Assembly (NCBI RefSeq): GCF_015840915.1
Contig: NZ_CP060398.1
Coordinates: 124,001-188,000 of the forward strand
DNA length: 64,000 bases
Direction of reading: 5' to 3'
Origin: Synechococcus sp. CBW1002
Lineage (GTDB): Bacteria > Cyanobacteriota > Cyanobacteriia > PCC-6307 > Cyanobiaceae
In this document: positions 19,277 through 28,094 of the stretch, in pieces
Layout: every line of letters starts with the position of its first letter
Numbering within the stretch: the first letter of the stretch is position 1
The notes under the pieces: generated by a model
Databases searched by the model: none
Told to the model about the DNA's origin: nothing
Seen by the model: the letters and a program-made list of their open reading frames with translations, nothing else
Position numbers and translations under genes: made by a program

Positions 19277-20056
19277 TCAGGCCGGAAACTGCTCCTGCCC
19301 CAACTCAGCCCCGGGACCGGGCACCTCCAGCCAACGGCGCAGCACGGCCACCAGCCCGTAGAAGGGCAGGGTGTCGGCCAGGGCAGCCACCACTTTGAAC
19401 AGGTAACCGCTGGCGATGAAACTGGCCAGCTGCGGCAGCACTGGCTCCGCCTCCTGCACCGGGAGCACATGGTTGGCGTAGTGGCTGATCAGCACCACCG
19501 CCGTAGTGTCCACCAGCTGGCTCACCAGGGTGGAGCCGTTGTTGCGCAGCCACAGGGCACGGCCACCGCTGAAGCGCTTCCAGAAATGGAACAGGCGCAC
19601 GTCGGTGAACTGGGCGGCCAGGTAGGCCACCATCGAGGCCCCCACCGCCCCGAAGGCGAGCCGGCGCATCTCATAGAACACAGGCAGCTCCGTGCTGCCA
19701 GCCCCGACCCCAAGACCGCTGCCGGCACCGGGCACGCCGGCGGCACCACCCCAGCCATCGAGCCCCGGCAGCACGCCCCCCAGCCAGAGGATCAGCACGA
19801 TCCAGCCGTTCAGCAGCAACCCCACCCAGACCAGCTGGCTGGCCTTCTGCTCCCCCCAGATCTCGCTGATCAGATCGGTGCAGAGGAAGGTGACCGGGTA
19901 GGGCAGGGCCCCCACCGCCACCACGATCGGCCAGGAGCCGATCGATCCCAGGGTGAGGAAGCGGGTCAGCCCCAGGATGTTGAGCATCCCCATGGTGCCC
20001 AGGAAGAGGCCCGCCAGCACCAGAAACACGAGATCGCGGCGCTGCTGCAGGGTCAC
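19277..20056 (-). CDS. VUT-family (YhhQ-like) queuosine precursor transporter
   Basis: This 259-residue integral membrane protein matches the YhhQ/VUT family, whose E. coli member takes up queuosine precursors for tRNA modification. About six hydrophobic segments are visible, starting at LVFLVLAGLFLGTMGMLNIL. The conserved sequence PYPVTFLCTDLISEIWGEQKA is typical of the family. A Gly/Ala-rich loop at about residues 98-120 is a local insertion. The substrate is inferred from the family only. It is divergent from truB, another tRNA-modification gene, with a palindrome between the two starts. Confidence 0.85.
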   Translation of the reverse strand: MTLQQRRDLVFLVLAGLFLGTMGMLNILGLTRFLTLGSIGSWPIVVAVGALPYPVTFLCTDLISEIWGEQKASQLVWVGLLLNGWIVLILWLGGVLPGLDGWGGAAGVPGAGSGLGVGAGSTELPVFYEMRRLAFGAVGASMVAYLAAQFTDVRLFHFWKRFSGGRALWLRNNGSTLVSQLVDTTAVVLISHYANHVLPVQEAEPVLPQLASFIASGYLFKVVAALADTLPFYGLVAVLRRWLEVPGPGAELGQEQFPA

Positions 20057-20121
20057 GGAGGGCGAGGCGACAACCGTCCCAGGTTGAAGGGAGGACCAGC
20101 CGCCGCGCCGGCGCTGACAAC

Positions 20122-20138
20122 GGGACTGTCACAGTCCC
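20122..20138. promoter_or_regulatory. Palindrome between divergent transporter gene and truB
   Basis: GGGACTGT at 20122-20129 and ACAGTCCC at 20131-20138 are perfect inverted copies around one base. The site lies in the 112-base gap between the start codons at 20056 and 20169 and could be a repressor site or an RNA hairpin in the truB leader. No regulator can be named. Confidence 0.45.
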
Positions 20139-20168
20139 TGGCGGCACCCATACTCCCGTCGTCCGCCC

Positions 20169-21068
20169 ATGCCAGCTGCCCCGCCCAGCGACCCCTGCGG
20201 CTTCCTGGTGCTTGACAAGCCCGCCGGGCTCACCTCCCACGGCTGCGTCGCCAGGGTGCGGCGCGCCTACGGCCTGCGGCGGGTGGGCCATGGCGGCACC
20301 CTGGATCCGGCCGTGACAGGGGTGCTGCCGCTCGCCCTGGGGGCGGCCACCCGGCTGCTCCCCTATCTGGAGGGCGACAAGACCTACCGCGGCATTGTGC
20401 AGCTGGGCCTGCGCACCAGCAGCGATGACCTGGACGGCGCGGTGATCAGCCAAGCGTCGGTTCCGCCCCTCGAAACAGCCGATCTGGAGGCGGCCCTGGC
20501 GCCCTTCCGGGGAGCGATTCAGCAGCGGCCTCCCCAGGTCTCGGCGGTGCACGTGGAGGGACAGCGGGCCTATGCGCGGGTGCGAGGCGGCGAGACGCTT
20601 GATCTGGCGGCCCGACCGGTGCGGATCGAGCAGCTGGACCTGCTCGGCTGGGACCCCGGCAGCAGCCGTCTGGAGCTGGCGGTGACCTGTGGCGCCGGTA
20701 CCTACATCCGCGCCCTGGCCCGCGATCTGGGCGAGGCCCTGGGCTGTGGGGGCTGCCTGGCCCAGTTACGCCGCACCGCTGCTCTTGGGTTCGACCTCCG
20801 GCAGGCGGTGAACCTGGAGCAGCTGGAAGCAGAGGCATTGCCCAAACTGCTCGATCCGCTGGCGGCCCTGACGCACCTGCCGCAGCAGCGGCTCGATCCG
20901 GCAGCCTGGCCAGGCTGGCGCTGCGGCCGGGCCTTTGCCGCCGCCGAAGACCATCCAGGCGGGCGGGCCGTGGCGGTGCTCAGCCCGGATGGCAATCTGG
21001 CCGGCATGGCCAGGGCCGATGGGCAGGGTCTGCTGCAACCGAAGCTGGTGTTCGATGCCGCTGGTTGA
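20169..21068 (+). CDS. truB: tRNA pseudouridine-55 synthase
   Basis: TruB converts U55 to pseudouridine in the T loop of tRNAs. The 299 residues show LVLDKPAGLTSH at the N-terminus, then RVGHGGTLDPAVTGVLPLALGAATR, where the Asp of GTLDP is the catalytic residue. KTYRGIVQLG and GTYIRALARDLGEALG follow. The final 80 residues correspond to the C-terminal RNA-binding part. ATG at 20169 fits the usual N-terminus. It is followed 49 bases later by yebC on the same strand. Confidence 0.96.
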   Translation: MPAAPPSDPCGFLVLDKPAGLTSHGCVARVRRAYGLRRVGHGGTLDPAVTGVLPLALGAATRLLPYLEGDKTYRGIVQLGLRTSSDDLDGAVISQASVPPLETADLEAALAPFRGAIQQRPPQVSAVHVEGQRAYARVRGGETLDLAARPVRIEQLDLLGWDPGSSRLELAVTCGAGTYIRALARDLGEALGCGGCLAQLRRTAALGFDLRQAVNLEQLEAEALPKLLDPLAALTHLPQQRLDPAAWPGWRCGRAFAAAEDHPGGRAVAVLSPDGNLAGMARADGQGLLQPKLVFDAAG

Positions 21069-21117
21069 GCCCCGCCCAGTCTTGGCCGTTTCCCCCTTCC
21101 GTTTCCCCTTCTGATCG

Positions 21118-21966
21118 ATGGCCGGCCACAGCAAATGGGCCCAGATCAAGCGCAGCAAGGCTGTGGTGGATGCCAAGCGCGGGGCGGTGTTCACCCGCCT
21201 GGGCCGCGAGATCATGGTGGCGGCCAGGGGCGGCGCCGATCCGGCCGGAAATTTCCAGCTGCGCACCGCCATCGAGAAGGCCAAGGCGGCGGGAGTGCCT
21301 AACAACAACATCGATCGGGCCATCCTCAAGGGCTCCGGTCAGCTGAGTGGCGAGGGCGACCAGTTCGAAACGGTGCGCTACGAGGGCTACGGCCCCGGCG
21401 GCGTTGCCGTTCTTATCGAGGCCTTCACCGACAACCGCAACCGCACCGCCGCCGACGTGCGGCTGGCCTTCGGCAAACATGGTGGCAACCTGGGGGAGAC
21501 AGGCTGTGTGGGCTACCTGTTCGAGCAGCGGGCTGTCGTGCGCCTCGAGTCGACCGTGAGCAGCAGCAGCAGCCGGGAGTCGAAGCGAGCGGCCACCGCG
21601 GGGGCGGGCCAAGCGGCCAGCAGCCCCGCCAGCCTGGATGAGGAGAGCCTGCTCGATCGGTTGCTGATGCTGGAAGAGAGCGGCGGACCGGCAGTGAGCG
21701 GCTACGAGATCGAGGCTGGTGCTGCCGAGGTGTTCGGAGACTTTGCGGATCTCGAGGCCCTGCAGGACGGTCTGGGGCAGCTCGGCCTGCCGGTGCTCAG
21801 CTGGGAACACCGCTGGATTCCCCAGACCAGCTGCCACCTCGACGACCCGGAACAGCTGCGCGCCTGTCTGCGCATGCTCGACGCGCTTGAGGAGCTCGAC
21901 GACGTGCGCAGTGTCACCGCGAACCTTGAGGCCGACGCCGACCTCCTGGAGGCCATCGCAGCCTGA
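21118..21966 (+). CDS. YebC/PmpR family regulatory protein
   Basis: The family (also called TACO1) includes DNA-binding regulators and factors that help ribosomes through difficult peptides. The N-terminus [20 protein letters not shown] and the segment [14 protein letters not shown] are diagnostic. The protein is 282 residues, about 30 longer than usual. The extra length is a Ser/Ala/Gly-rich low-complexity insertion (about residues 145-175, [14 protein letters not shown]), between two structured domains. It lies 49 bases after truB. Confidence 0.93.
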   Translation: MAGHSKWAQIKRSKAVVDAKRGAVFTRLGREIMVAARGGADPAGNFQLRTAIEKAKAAGVPNNNIDRAILKGSGQLSGEGDQFETVRYEGYGPGGVAVLIEAFTDNRNRTAADVRLAFGKHGGNLGETGCVGYLFEQRAVVRLESTVSSSSSRESKRAATAGAGQAASSPASLDEESLLDRLLMLEESGGPAVSGYEIEAGAAEVFGDFADLEALQDGLGQLGLPVLSWEHRWIPQTSCHLDDPEQLRACLRMLDALEELDDVRSVTANLEADADLLEAIAA

Positions 21967-21968
21967 GT

Positions 21969-22727
21969 TCAACCATCGAGGGCCGCCTGGTCGACCACCA
22001 GGGTGCAATCGGGATGACGACGCAACCAACTGGCCGGCAGCTGGGCCGAGGCGGGCTCCTGGAGCAGCCGACGGAGCACGGCGGCTTTGGCCGCGCCGGT
22101 GACCACCAGCACGAGGCGACGGGCGGCCAGGATCTGCACCAGCCCGAGGGTGATCGCCCGGGTCGGCACCGCGGTCGCATCGCCACCGAACGCGGCGGCA
22201 TTCTGCAGGCGTGTCGCCGCGCTCAGGTGCAGACATCGGCAGCGGGACTCCGGGCTGCAGGGAGGTTCGTTGAAGCCCACATGGCCATTGAGGCCCAGCC
22301 CCAGAAGCTGCAGACCGATCCCCCCGGCAGCTGCAACCGCGGCGGCATAGCGCTGGGCTTCCGCCTGGGGATCGGGCGCCGTGCCATCAGGAAGCCGCAC
22401 CGCACCGACCTCCAGACCGAGAGGGCCGACCAGATGGCGGGCCATCTCCGCCATGAAGGAACGGGGATCGGCCGCGGCCAGGCCCACATACTCATCGAGG
22501 TTGAAGCTGAGCCAGCCCCTGCGAAGCCGCGCCTGATCGACTGGTGGCTGGCCAGCCACGCGCTCGACCAGGCGGGCATAGATCGGCTCCATCGTGCGAC
22601 CGGTGGCCAGACCGAGGGGCCTTGACCCGCCGACTTGCGACTGAAGACGATCGTCCAGAACGGCCTTGCTCACCCAATCAGCCACCGCTGCGGCATCGCG
22701 CTGGGCCACAAGCTGGAACGTCGTCAC
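21969..22727 (-). CDS. nagB: Glucosamine-6-phosphate deaminase-like protein
   Basis: NagB converts glucosamine-6-phosphate to fructose-6-phosphate and ammonia. Family motifs are LGLATGRTMEP, FNLDEYVGL with the catalytic Asp, and GLGLNGHVGFNEP with the active-site His and Glu. A GTG at 22727 gives 252 residues, near family length, and lies 4 bases after the preceding stop; an ATG at 22760 would overlap that gene by 29 bases. Its stop is 2 bases from that of yebC (convergent). It follows a cell-wall-related SpoIID protein, so a role in amino-sugar recycling is plausible but inferred. Confidence 0.87.
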   Translation of the reverse strand: MTTFQLVAQRDAAAVADWVSKAVLDDRLQSQVGGSRPLGLATGRTMEPIYARLVERVAGQPPVDQARLRRGWLSFNLDEYVGLAAADPRSFMAEMARHLVGPLGLEVGAVRLPDGTAPDPQAEAQRYAAAVAAAGGIGLQLLGLGLNGHVGFNEPPCSPESRCRCLHLSAATRLQNAAAFGGDATAVPTRAITLGLVQILAARRLVLVVTGAAKAAVLRRLLQEPASAQLPASWLRRHPDCTLVVDQAALDG

Positions 22728-22731
22728 CCGC

Positions 22732-24114
22732 TCACTGGGGGAAGGGCCGAAGCTCAGCACCCCGGTAGTAATGCCTCAGGATCTGGTCATAACTGCTGCC
22801 CTGGCGGGCCATGCCCAAGGCCCCCCACTGACTCATCCCCACACCGTGGCCGAAGCCACGTCCGATCGCCAGGATGGCGGGCTGGGGAACCTGCAACGGC
22901 AGGGCCGGCATCACCGGAATCATGCGCGGACCAGCTGGATTGCCACTGGCTGAGTCCACCGGAGAACCGTTTCCATCGGACCCCTGTGGGGAGGAGAAGG
23001 CCACCGGAGAGGGTGGTGGGGCCACCGGCAGGGCCGCAATCTCCGGCTGCAGCAGCTCAAACCGCACCATGGTGCTGCGCAATCCGAGCCGGCTGCGCAG
23101 ATCGGCACCGCTCACGAGCAAGCTGCCACTCGGCCCCGTGATCCGCGCCTGGCGGACCCGGCCGGAGCTGGTGGTGGAGACCACTTCAATGCGGTTGACG
23201 CCACGGGTCTCGGGAAAGGCCTTGCGCAACTGCTCCTGTTCGAGACGGAGCTGCCAGTGGCTCACCGGGCTGCTGTCGTCGAAGTCCGGCACGCTCACCA
23301 GGTAGGGGAGCTGCTGGCGCCAGAGATCACCGCTGTTCTCGGTGGCTCCGCCGCTGCTGCTGTGGAACACGGCGGTGATCAGGTTATTGCCATGCAGCAG
23401 AACCTGAGACCGGGTGCTGGCCACAGCCTCGCGGGTGGACGAGGTTTCCGCCTCCACGCCCTTGTACACCTGACTGGCGACGGTGGCCTTGAGGTCGAAG
23501 GGGTCCTTGGGGCGGCGTTGCTGCAAGGCATAGGTGCGAGCCGCCACCGCCTGGGCACGCAGGGCCTCCAACGGCCAGCTGGCCGGCATCTCACTCCCCA
23601 CCACGCTGGGCAGATAACTCTCGATGCCGATCACATTGATCGCCTGCAGCCGCGAGCCGCGACTGAGCAGGCGCAGACGACCCCGGTAGGGCTTGCTCTG
23701 CAGCAGGAATGCGCCATCAACGTCCGATCCGGACGGACCGCCTGCCCCGCCGGCCGTGGGGAGCGGCTCAATCCAGAGCTCAGACAGAGGCAGCGTGCGG
23801 GGGGGCTGGGGAGAGCGCGCTGTGAGGGATTCCGTCCGCAGCGCCGTGGCGGTGGCGCTGAGACGCAGGCCAGTGCCGGGCTTCAGTTGCAGCAGCTCGC
23901 GGCCACGGACATCGGCGATACGCAAAGGAGCGACAGAGGCAGCGATCTCAAGACTGGATCCCTCCTTCAACAGGATCCGCAGCTGCGGCTCAGCCGTTCG
24001 GGCCTGAACAGCCACCGGGGGCACCAGTGCCACCAGGGGGAGAGCAACCACAGGACAGGCGGCGGTCAACAGGGACAGCGGCGCCAGGATCCTCAGGGGC
24101 GGTTTCGACCACAT
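22732..24114 (-). CDS. SpoIID/LytB-domain protein, exported
   Basis: SpoIID-domain proteins act on peptidoglycan; the sporulation enzyme is a lytic transglycosylase, but in cyanobacteria the role is unproven. An N-terminal hydrophobic segment (LRILAPLSLLTAACPVVALPLVALV) predicts export. The domain core is at about residues 180-330: GIESYLPSVVGSEMPASWPLEALRAQAVAARTYAL, where the Glu of GSEMP is the likely catalytic acid, then VFHSSSGGATENS. The end has GFGHGVGMSQWGALGMA. ATG at 24114 gives 460 residues; the frame further upstream is the complement of rnz. Confidence 0.88.
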   Translation of the reverse strand: MWSKPPLRILAPLSLLTAACPVVALPLVALVPPVAVQARTAEPQLRILLKEGSSLEIAASVAPLRIADVRGRELLQLKPGTGLRLSATATALRTESLTARSPQPPRTLPLSELWIEPLPTAGGAGGPSGSDVDGAFLLQSKPYRGRLRLLSRGSRLQAINVIGIESYLPSVVGSEMPASWPLEALRAQAVAARTYALQQRRPKDPFDLKATVASQVYKGVEAETSSTREAVASTRSQVLLHGNNLITAVFHSSSGGATENSGDLWRQQLPYLVSVPDFDDSSPVSHWQLRLEQEQLRKAFPETRGVNRIEVVSTTSSGRVRQARITGPSGSLLVSGADLRSRLGLRSTMVRFELLQPEIAALPVAPPPSPVAFSSPQGSDGNGSPVDSASGNPAGPRMIPVMPALPLQVPQPAILAIGRGFGHGVGMSQWGALGMARQGSSYDQILRHYYRGAELRPFPQ

Positions 24115-24240
24115 CGGCGTGGGCAGCGCTAGGAAGACGGGCCCATTGTGCGGAGTCCGCAGGGAAGGGGCCAGGCGGCGGCTGTGGAACCGGCCGACCC
24201 AGCGGCGACGTGGCAGCATCCAGATCAAAGGCTGGGTGCC

Positions 24241-25284
24241 GTGCAGGTCACATTTCTGGGAACCAGTTCCGGTGTGCCCACGCGCGCGCGCAATGTGTCG
24301 GCCGTGGCCCTGCGGCTGCCGCAGCGCAGCGAGCTGTGGCTGTTCGACTGCGGCGAAGCGACGCAGCATCAGTTCCTGCGCAGTGAGCTGCGGGTGTCGC
24401 AGCTGAGCCGGATCTTCATCACCCACATGCACGGCGATCACGTCTTCGGATTGCCGGGCCTGCTGGCCAGCCTGGGTCTGGCCGGCAGCTGCAGCGGGGT
24501 GGACCTCTACGGTCCCGATCCCCTGCGCGACTACCTCGAAGGGGTGCTGCGCACCTCCTCCACCCGGATCGGCTACCCGCTCCGCACCCACCGGGTGCGC
24601 GAAGCGGCCCAGAGCGGCGCTGTGCTGCTGGACGACGACGACCTCTGCGTGCGCTGCACGCCCCTGACCCACCGGGTACCGGCCTACGCCTATCGCGTCG
24701 ATCAGAAGCCGCGGCCGGGGCGCTTCGACGTGGAGAAGGCCCGGGCCCTCGGCATCCCACCGGGTCCGATCTATGCCGAACTGAAGGCCGGCCGGAGCAT
24801 CCGGCTCGAGAACGGTGAACACATCGACGGCGCCAGCCTGTGTGGACCGGAGCGGCCGGGCTGCAGCGTGGTCTATTGCACCGACACCGTGTTCAGCGAA
24901 GCGGCCGTGGAGCTGGCCAGGGGCGCCGACCTTCTGATTCATGAGTCGACCTTTTCGCACGGGGAGGCCGATCTCGCCTTCGCCAGGCAGCATTCCACCA
25001 GCACCATGGCGGCCCAGACGGCCCTGGCAGCCGGCGTGAAGCGTCTGGCGCTCACCCACCTGAGCCCGCGCTACATGCCCGGCAACCCGATGACGCCCGA
25101 TGACCTGCTGGCCGAAGCACGGGCGATCTTCCCGGAGACGGTGATCGCCAGAGACTTCCTCACCCTCGACGTCGCAGCACCCGAACCTGCCGCAGACAGC
25201 AACGACCAACCCCAGCAGACAGGGGCCGCGAAGCAGGCCAAAACCCACAAAAGCAGCCGTTCAACAGCACCGCTGCAGGGGTAA
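24241..25284 (+). CDS. rnz: Ribonuclease Z
   Basis: RNase Z cuts the 3' trailer from tRNA precursors. It is a metallo-beta-lactamase-fold zinc enzyme: the motif [15 protein letters not shown] carries the HxHxDH ligands, and later ligands are in CTDT and THLSPRY. The GTG at 24241 gives the standard start ([14 protein letters not shown]); the open frame upstream is unlikely to be coding. The 347 residues include an extra C-terminal tail of about 30 residues (after [11 protein letters not shown]), rich in Gln, Lys and Ser. It is divergent from the SpoIID gene by 126 bases and 96 bases upstream of psbV. Confidence 0.94.
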   Translation: MQVTFLGTSSGVPTRARNVSAVALRLPQRSELWLFDCGEATQHQFLRSELRVSQLSRIFITHMHGDHVFGLPGLLASLGLAGSCSGVDLYGPDPLRDYLEGVLRTSSTRIGYPLRTHRVREAAQSGAVLLDDDDLCVRCTPLTHRVPAYAYRVDQKPRPGRFDVEKARALGIPPGPIYAELKAGRSIRLENGEHIDGASLCGPERPGCSVVYCTDTVFSEAAVELARGADLLIHESTFSHGEADLAFARQHSTSTMAAQTALAAGVKRLALTHLSPRYMPGNPMTPDDLLAEARAIFPETVIARDFLTLDVAAPEPAADSNDQPQQTGAAKQAKTHKSSRSTAPLQG

Positions 25285-25380
25285 AACCTGCAACAGTTCT
25301 TGATTCCCTGCCGGGGAACCCTTCCCCCGTGATACAAGGTCTCAGGTGCGGTGACACCCGCCATTTCGCCGGCTTTCTCC

Positions 25381-25893
25381 ATGGCCCCTCTCCTCTCCTC
25401 AGCCCTACGCGCCCTTGTCCGGACCGCGCTGGTCCTGCCCCTGGCGCTGCTGGTCTGCTTCGGTGGCCCCGCGCTTGCCGCCCAGTGGGATGCCGACACG
25501 CTCACCGTACCGGTATCGGCAGATGGCAGCACCGTGACCTTCAGCGAACGGGACATCAAGACCGGCCGCAAACTGTTCAACGATTCCTGCGGCACCTGCC
25601 ATGCCGGCGGCATCACCAAGACCAACCAGAATGTGGGCCTGGATCCCGAAACGCTGGCCTTGGCCACACCTCCCCGCGACTCGGTCGATGCATTGGTCGA
25701 CTACATGAAGGATCCCACCTCCTATGACGGCGAATACAGCATTTCCGACGTGCACCCCAGCCTGCGCAGCAGTGACGTTTTCGTGAAGATGCGTGACCTG
25801 GATGATGAAGACCTTCGCCTGATCGCCGGTTACATCCTGGTGGCCCCGAAAGTTCAGGGCATTCAGTGGGGCGGCGGCAAGATCTACTTCTGA
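25381..25893 (+). CDS. psbV: Photosystem II cytochrome c-550
   Basis: PsbV is an extrinsic lumenal subunit that stabilises the oxygen-evolving manganese cluster. The 170-residue precursor has a signal peptide (LVLPLALLVCFGGPALAA, cleaved near residue 34). CGTCH attaches haem c, and the strongly conserved ITKTNQNVGLDPE follows. The His in DVHPSLRSSDVF is the second axial haem ligand in this family. The conserved end is WGGGKIYF. ATG at 25381 is preferred to the in-frame ATG at 25351, because it puts the signal at the N-terminus. A strong terminator follows. Confidence 0.97.
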   Translation: MAPLLSSALRALVRTALVLPLALLVCFGGPALAAQWDADTLTVPVSADGSTVTFSERDIKTGRKLFNDSCGTCHAGGITKTNQNVGLDPETLALATPPRDSVDALVDYMKDPTSYDGEYSISDVHPSLRSSDVFVKMRDLDDEDLRLIAGYILVAPKVQGIQWGGGKIYF

Positions 25894-25937
25894 AGATTGC
25901 GAGAAGAGTCTCCGGACTTCAGAGCAACATCATCATC

Positions 25938-25973
25938 TGCCCCGACCGCAACTGCGATCGGGGCAATTTTTTT
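25938..25973 (+). terminator. Rho-independent terminator of psbV
   Basis: A perfect 8-bp stem (TGCCCCGA at 25938-25945 with TCGGGGCA at 25958-25965) encloses a 12-base loop and is followed by seven T residues at 25967-25973. It lies 45 bases after the psbV stop. Confidence 0.93.
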
Positions 25974-26013
25974 GAACCATGCCATCGCCCGAACCATTCC
26001 CCAGGAGGAGCAA

Positions 26014-26436
26014 CTATGCCCCCGCTGGTTGTTGCTGTTGCTGTTGCAGTGGAGGAGGCGTTGGCGGTGGGACTGGCGGTTGATGGTTGGCCGCATCCCA
26101 GGAGGTTGAAAGTTTGCTGTACCACCACTCCTGGAGGGCAGGGGCCAGCCGCTGGGGAAACAGCGTGATCACGGTGCGGGTGGGACGGGATCCCGGCTGC
26201 AGCAATTCCACCACATAGGACGGGCAGCGCCTCGCCGCCAGATCGGCCACGAAACGGCGGCCGATCCGCCGCCAACTGGGCTCCTTGCTGCGCCAGGCCA
26301 GGCGGCAGCAGGGCCATGGCAGCTCTTCGCGATCGAACAGACGGCAGCAGGGGCCGAGGACCCGGAAGCTGTACTGTCCGCCTGGACTGCCGTGCTCAGT
26401 GCCGGGATCCAGAAGGACATGAACCTGCTGGGACAT
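26014..26436 (-). CDS. Conserved hypothetical protein with polyglutamine-proline tail
   Basis: The gene encodes 140 residues. I do not recognise the family. The N-terminal 110 residues look globular: MSQQVHVLLDPG, then FRVLGPCCRLF with paired Cys and WRRIGRRFVADLAARRCPSYVVELL. The tail is low complexity, PPPTPPPLQQQQQQ, encoded by a CAG/CAA-type trinucleotide run at about 26020-26060. The ATG at 26436 lies directly after the T tract of the petF terminator, so translation requires read-through of that terminator or a promoter inside it. An upstream in-frame ATG at 26499 is less likely. Confidence 0.65.
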   Translation of the reverse strand: MSQQVHVLLDPGTEHGSPGGQYSFRVLGPCCRLFDREELPWPCCRLAWRSKEPSWRRIGRRFVADLAARRCPSYVVELLQPGSRPTRTVITLFPQRLAPALQEWWYSKLSTSWDAANHQPPVPPPTPPPLQQQQQQPAGA

Positions 26437-26437
26437 C

Positions 26438-26460
26438 AAAAAGCCACCCCGAAAGGTGGC
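26438..26460 (-). terminator. Terminator of petF, touching the next start codon
   Basis: On the minus strand GCCACC and GGTGGC form a 6-bp stem (26443-26460) around a six-base loop, followed by five T residues at 26442-26438. The ATG of the next minus-strand gene begins two bases later, at 26436. Confidence 0.8.
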
Positions 26461-26639
26461 AGGAGAGAACAGAACGGGAACCCGAGAACTCAGAAGCAAG
26501 AGGCCTGGAAACCAGACAGATCACAACTGATCTCGAGCCACTAGCTAGATGTGAACAGCCCTTTGGCGGCAGCAGTGCCGTTGGAGGGCTGCTTGTCCGA
26601 CATGGAGCAGGAACCTGACGGAGGCCCCGCAGAGAAAGC

Positions 26640-26939
26640 TCAGTAGAGCTCTTCTTCGGAGTGGGTCTTGATGGTGCAGTCGCTGGTGGGGTAAGCCACA
26701 CAGGTCAGCACGAAGCCAGCTTCGATCTGGTCGTCGTCGAGGAAGCTCTGATCAGACTGGTCCACGGTGCCGGAGGTCAGCTTGCCTGCGCAGGTGGAGC
26801 AGGCGCCGGCGCGGCAGGAGTAGGGGAGATCAACACCCTGCTCTTCGGCTGCATCGAGGATGTACTGGTCGTCAGGAACCTCGATGGTCTTGTTGAGGCC
26901 CTCGCTCTCGTTGATGAGGGTGACCTTGTAGGAAGCCAT
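26640..26939 (-). CDS. petF: Plant-type [2Fe-2S] ferredoxin
   Basis: PetF carries electrons from photosystem I to FNR, ferredoxin-thioredoxin reductase and nitrogen-assimilation enzymes. The 99 residues have the cluster motif [13 protein letters not shown], with three Cys, and the fourth Cys in [12 protein letters not shown]. The acidic C-terminus EEELY and the acidic segment [12 protein letters not shown] are typical for partner docking. It stands alone, with about 157 bases upstream before prmA and a terminator downstream. Its electron acceptor partner gene ftrV is at 37450. Confidence 0.98.
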   Translation of the reverse strand: MASYKVTLINESEGLNKTIEVPDDQYILDAAEEQGVDLPYSCRAGACSTCAGKLTSGTVDQSDQSFLDDDQIEAGFVLTCVAYPTSDCTIKTHSEEELY

Positions 26940-27096
26940 GAATGGGGTTGGAGCTGACAGGAGACATGGTCATCCGCAACGGAACGACCCGGCCTGTAGG
27001 ACAGCCCATTCATACATCCGCCGCCGCTGATTCCCGGTGATTTGGATTGGGCGGCGTGGGAAGGCCAATCAAAGGCAGGTCACAGATCAGCGTGCC

Positions 27097-28038
27097 TTAT
27101 GCAACATCCGGTCGCCGGCGGATGGTGAGCAGCCCCCACTGGCTCTGGCTGGCCGTGAGCTCGGCCTGCCAGCCGGCCCCGGCCAGAGCGTCCTCCAGAG
27201 CCGGCACCTGCTCCACCAGCAGGCCGCTGAGCAGGCCCACCCCATCGGCCGCCAGCAGGCGATCGAACGCAGGACAGAGCGCCTCGATCACCGGCGCCAG
27301 GATGTTGCAGAGCAGCAGATTGGCCGGCACACCCTCCAGCAACGCCTCAAGGGCTTCCACGGAGCCCTCCGCCACCCGCACCACGCCGCCTGGAGCCAGG
27401 GGGAGGCCGTTGAGCGCCGCGTTCTCCGCTGTGGCCCGCACCGCCAGCGGATCGGTGTCGCTGGCAGCTAGAGCGGCAGCTCCGAGCCGCAGGGCACCGA
27501 AACCGAGGATGCCGCTGCCGCAGCCAAGGTCGGCGACCCGCCAGCCCGCCAGAGATCCGGCCCCTGGATCCTGCATCGCCAGGCGTTCCATCGCCTCAAG
27601 GCAGAGGCGGGTGGTGGGGTGACTGCCGGTGCCGAAGGCACTGCCCGGATCAATCCTGATCACCAGACGCTGCCCAAACTCCGGCGGCACCTCCAGCCAG
27701 GCCGGCAGGATCAGCAGCCGCTCCCCGATCGGATCGGCCTGCCAGTGCTGCTTCCAGCTCAGGCCCCAGTCCTCCTCATCCTGGCGGTGCCAATCGAGCG
27801 GAGGAAGGGCCAGATCAAACGGTTCACCCAGGGCGGCCAGGGCCCGCTCCAGCTCAGCGCGCTGCGGCGCCGGCCAGTCGATCTCCGGCAACCAGGCCAC
27901 AAGCCGATGCTGCTCAGGCGTGTCGGGATGGGACTGGATCGCCACCCGTCCCACCCCGAGGGTCTGGAGCTTCCAGAGGAGCGATTCCTCCAGTTCGGCT
28001 GGAGCATCCATCTCCAGGCGCCACCAGGTGAGAGTCAT
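27097..28038 (-). CDS. prmA: Ribosomal protein L11 methyltransferase
   Basis: PrmA trimethylates ribosomal protein L11. The 313 residues have an N-terminal substrate-recognition domain (WWRLEMDAPAELEESLLWKL) and a C-terminal methyltransferase. Motifs are DPGSAFGTGSHPTTRLCLE, VADLGCGSGILGFGAL (SAM binding) and NLLCNILAPVIEAL (the NILA motif of this family). It starts 56 bases after the serA stop on the same strand and may be in the same transcript. Confidence 0.95.
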   Translation of the reverse strand: MTLTWWRLEMDAPAELEESLLWKLQTLGVGRVAIQSHPDTPEQHRLVAWLPEIDWPAPQRAELERALAALGEPFDLALPPLDWHRQDEEDWGLSWKQHWQADPIGERLLILPAWLEVPPEFGQRLVIRIDPGSAFGTGSHPTTRLCLEAMERLAMQDPGAGSLAGWRVADLGCGSGILGFGALRLGAAALAASDTDPLAVRATAENAALNGLPLAPGGVVRVAEGSVEALEALLEGVPANLLLCNILAPVIEALCPAFDRLLAADGVGLLSGLLVEQVPALEDALAGAGWQAELTASQSQWGLLTIRRRPDVA

Positions 28039-28094
28039 CGGGTCACGGAACCGCCTTGCACCCGCCAGCCTCCTTCAGCGGCGCCCCCAGGCCC

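Noticed and set aside
22150-22320. Catalytic Asp to Asn change in the NagB motif GLNGHVGFNEP
   Set aside because: I recall Asn at this place in many bacterial NagB proteins, so it is not evidence of inactivity.
25285-25380. A defined psbV promoter
   Set aside because: A weak -10-like TACAAG is present near 25333 but no -35 at proper spacing could be identified.
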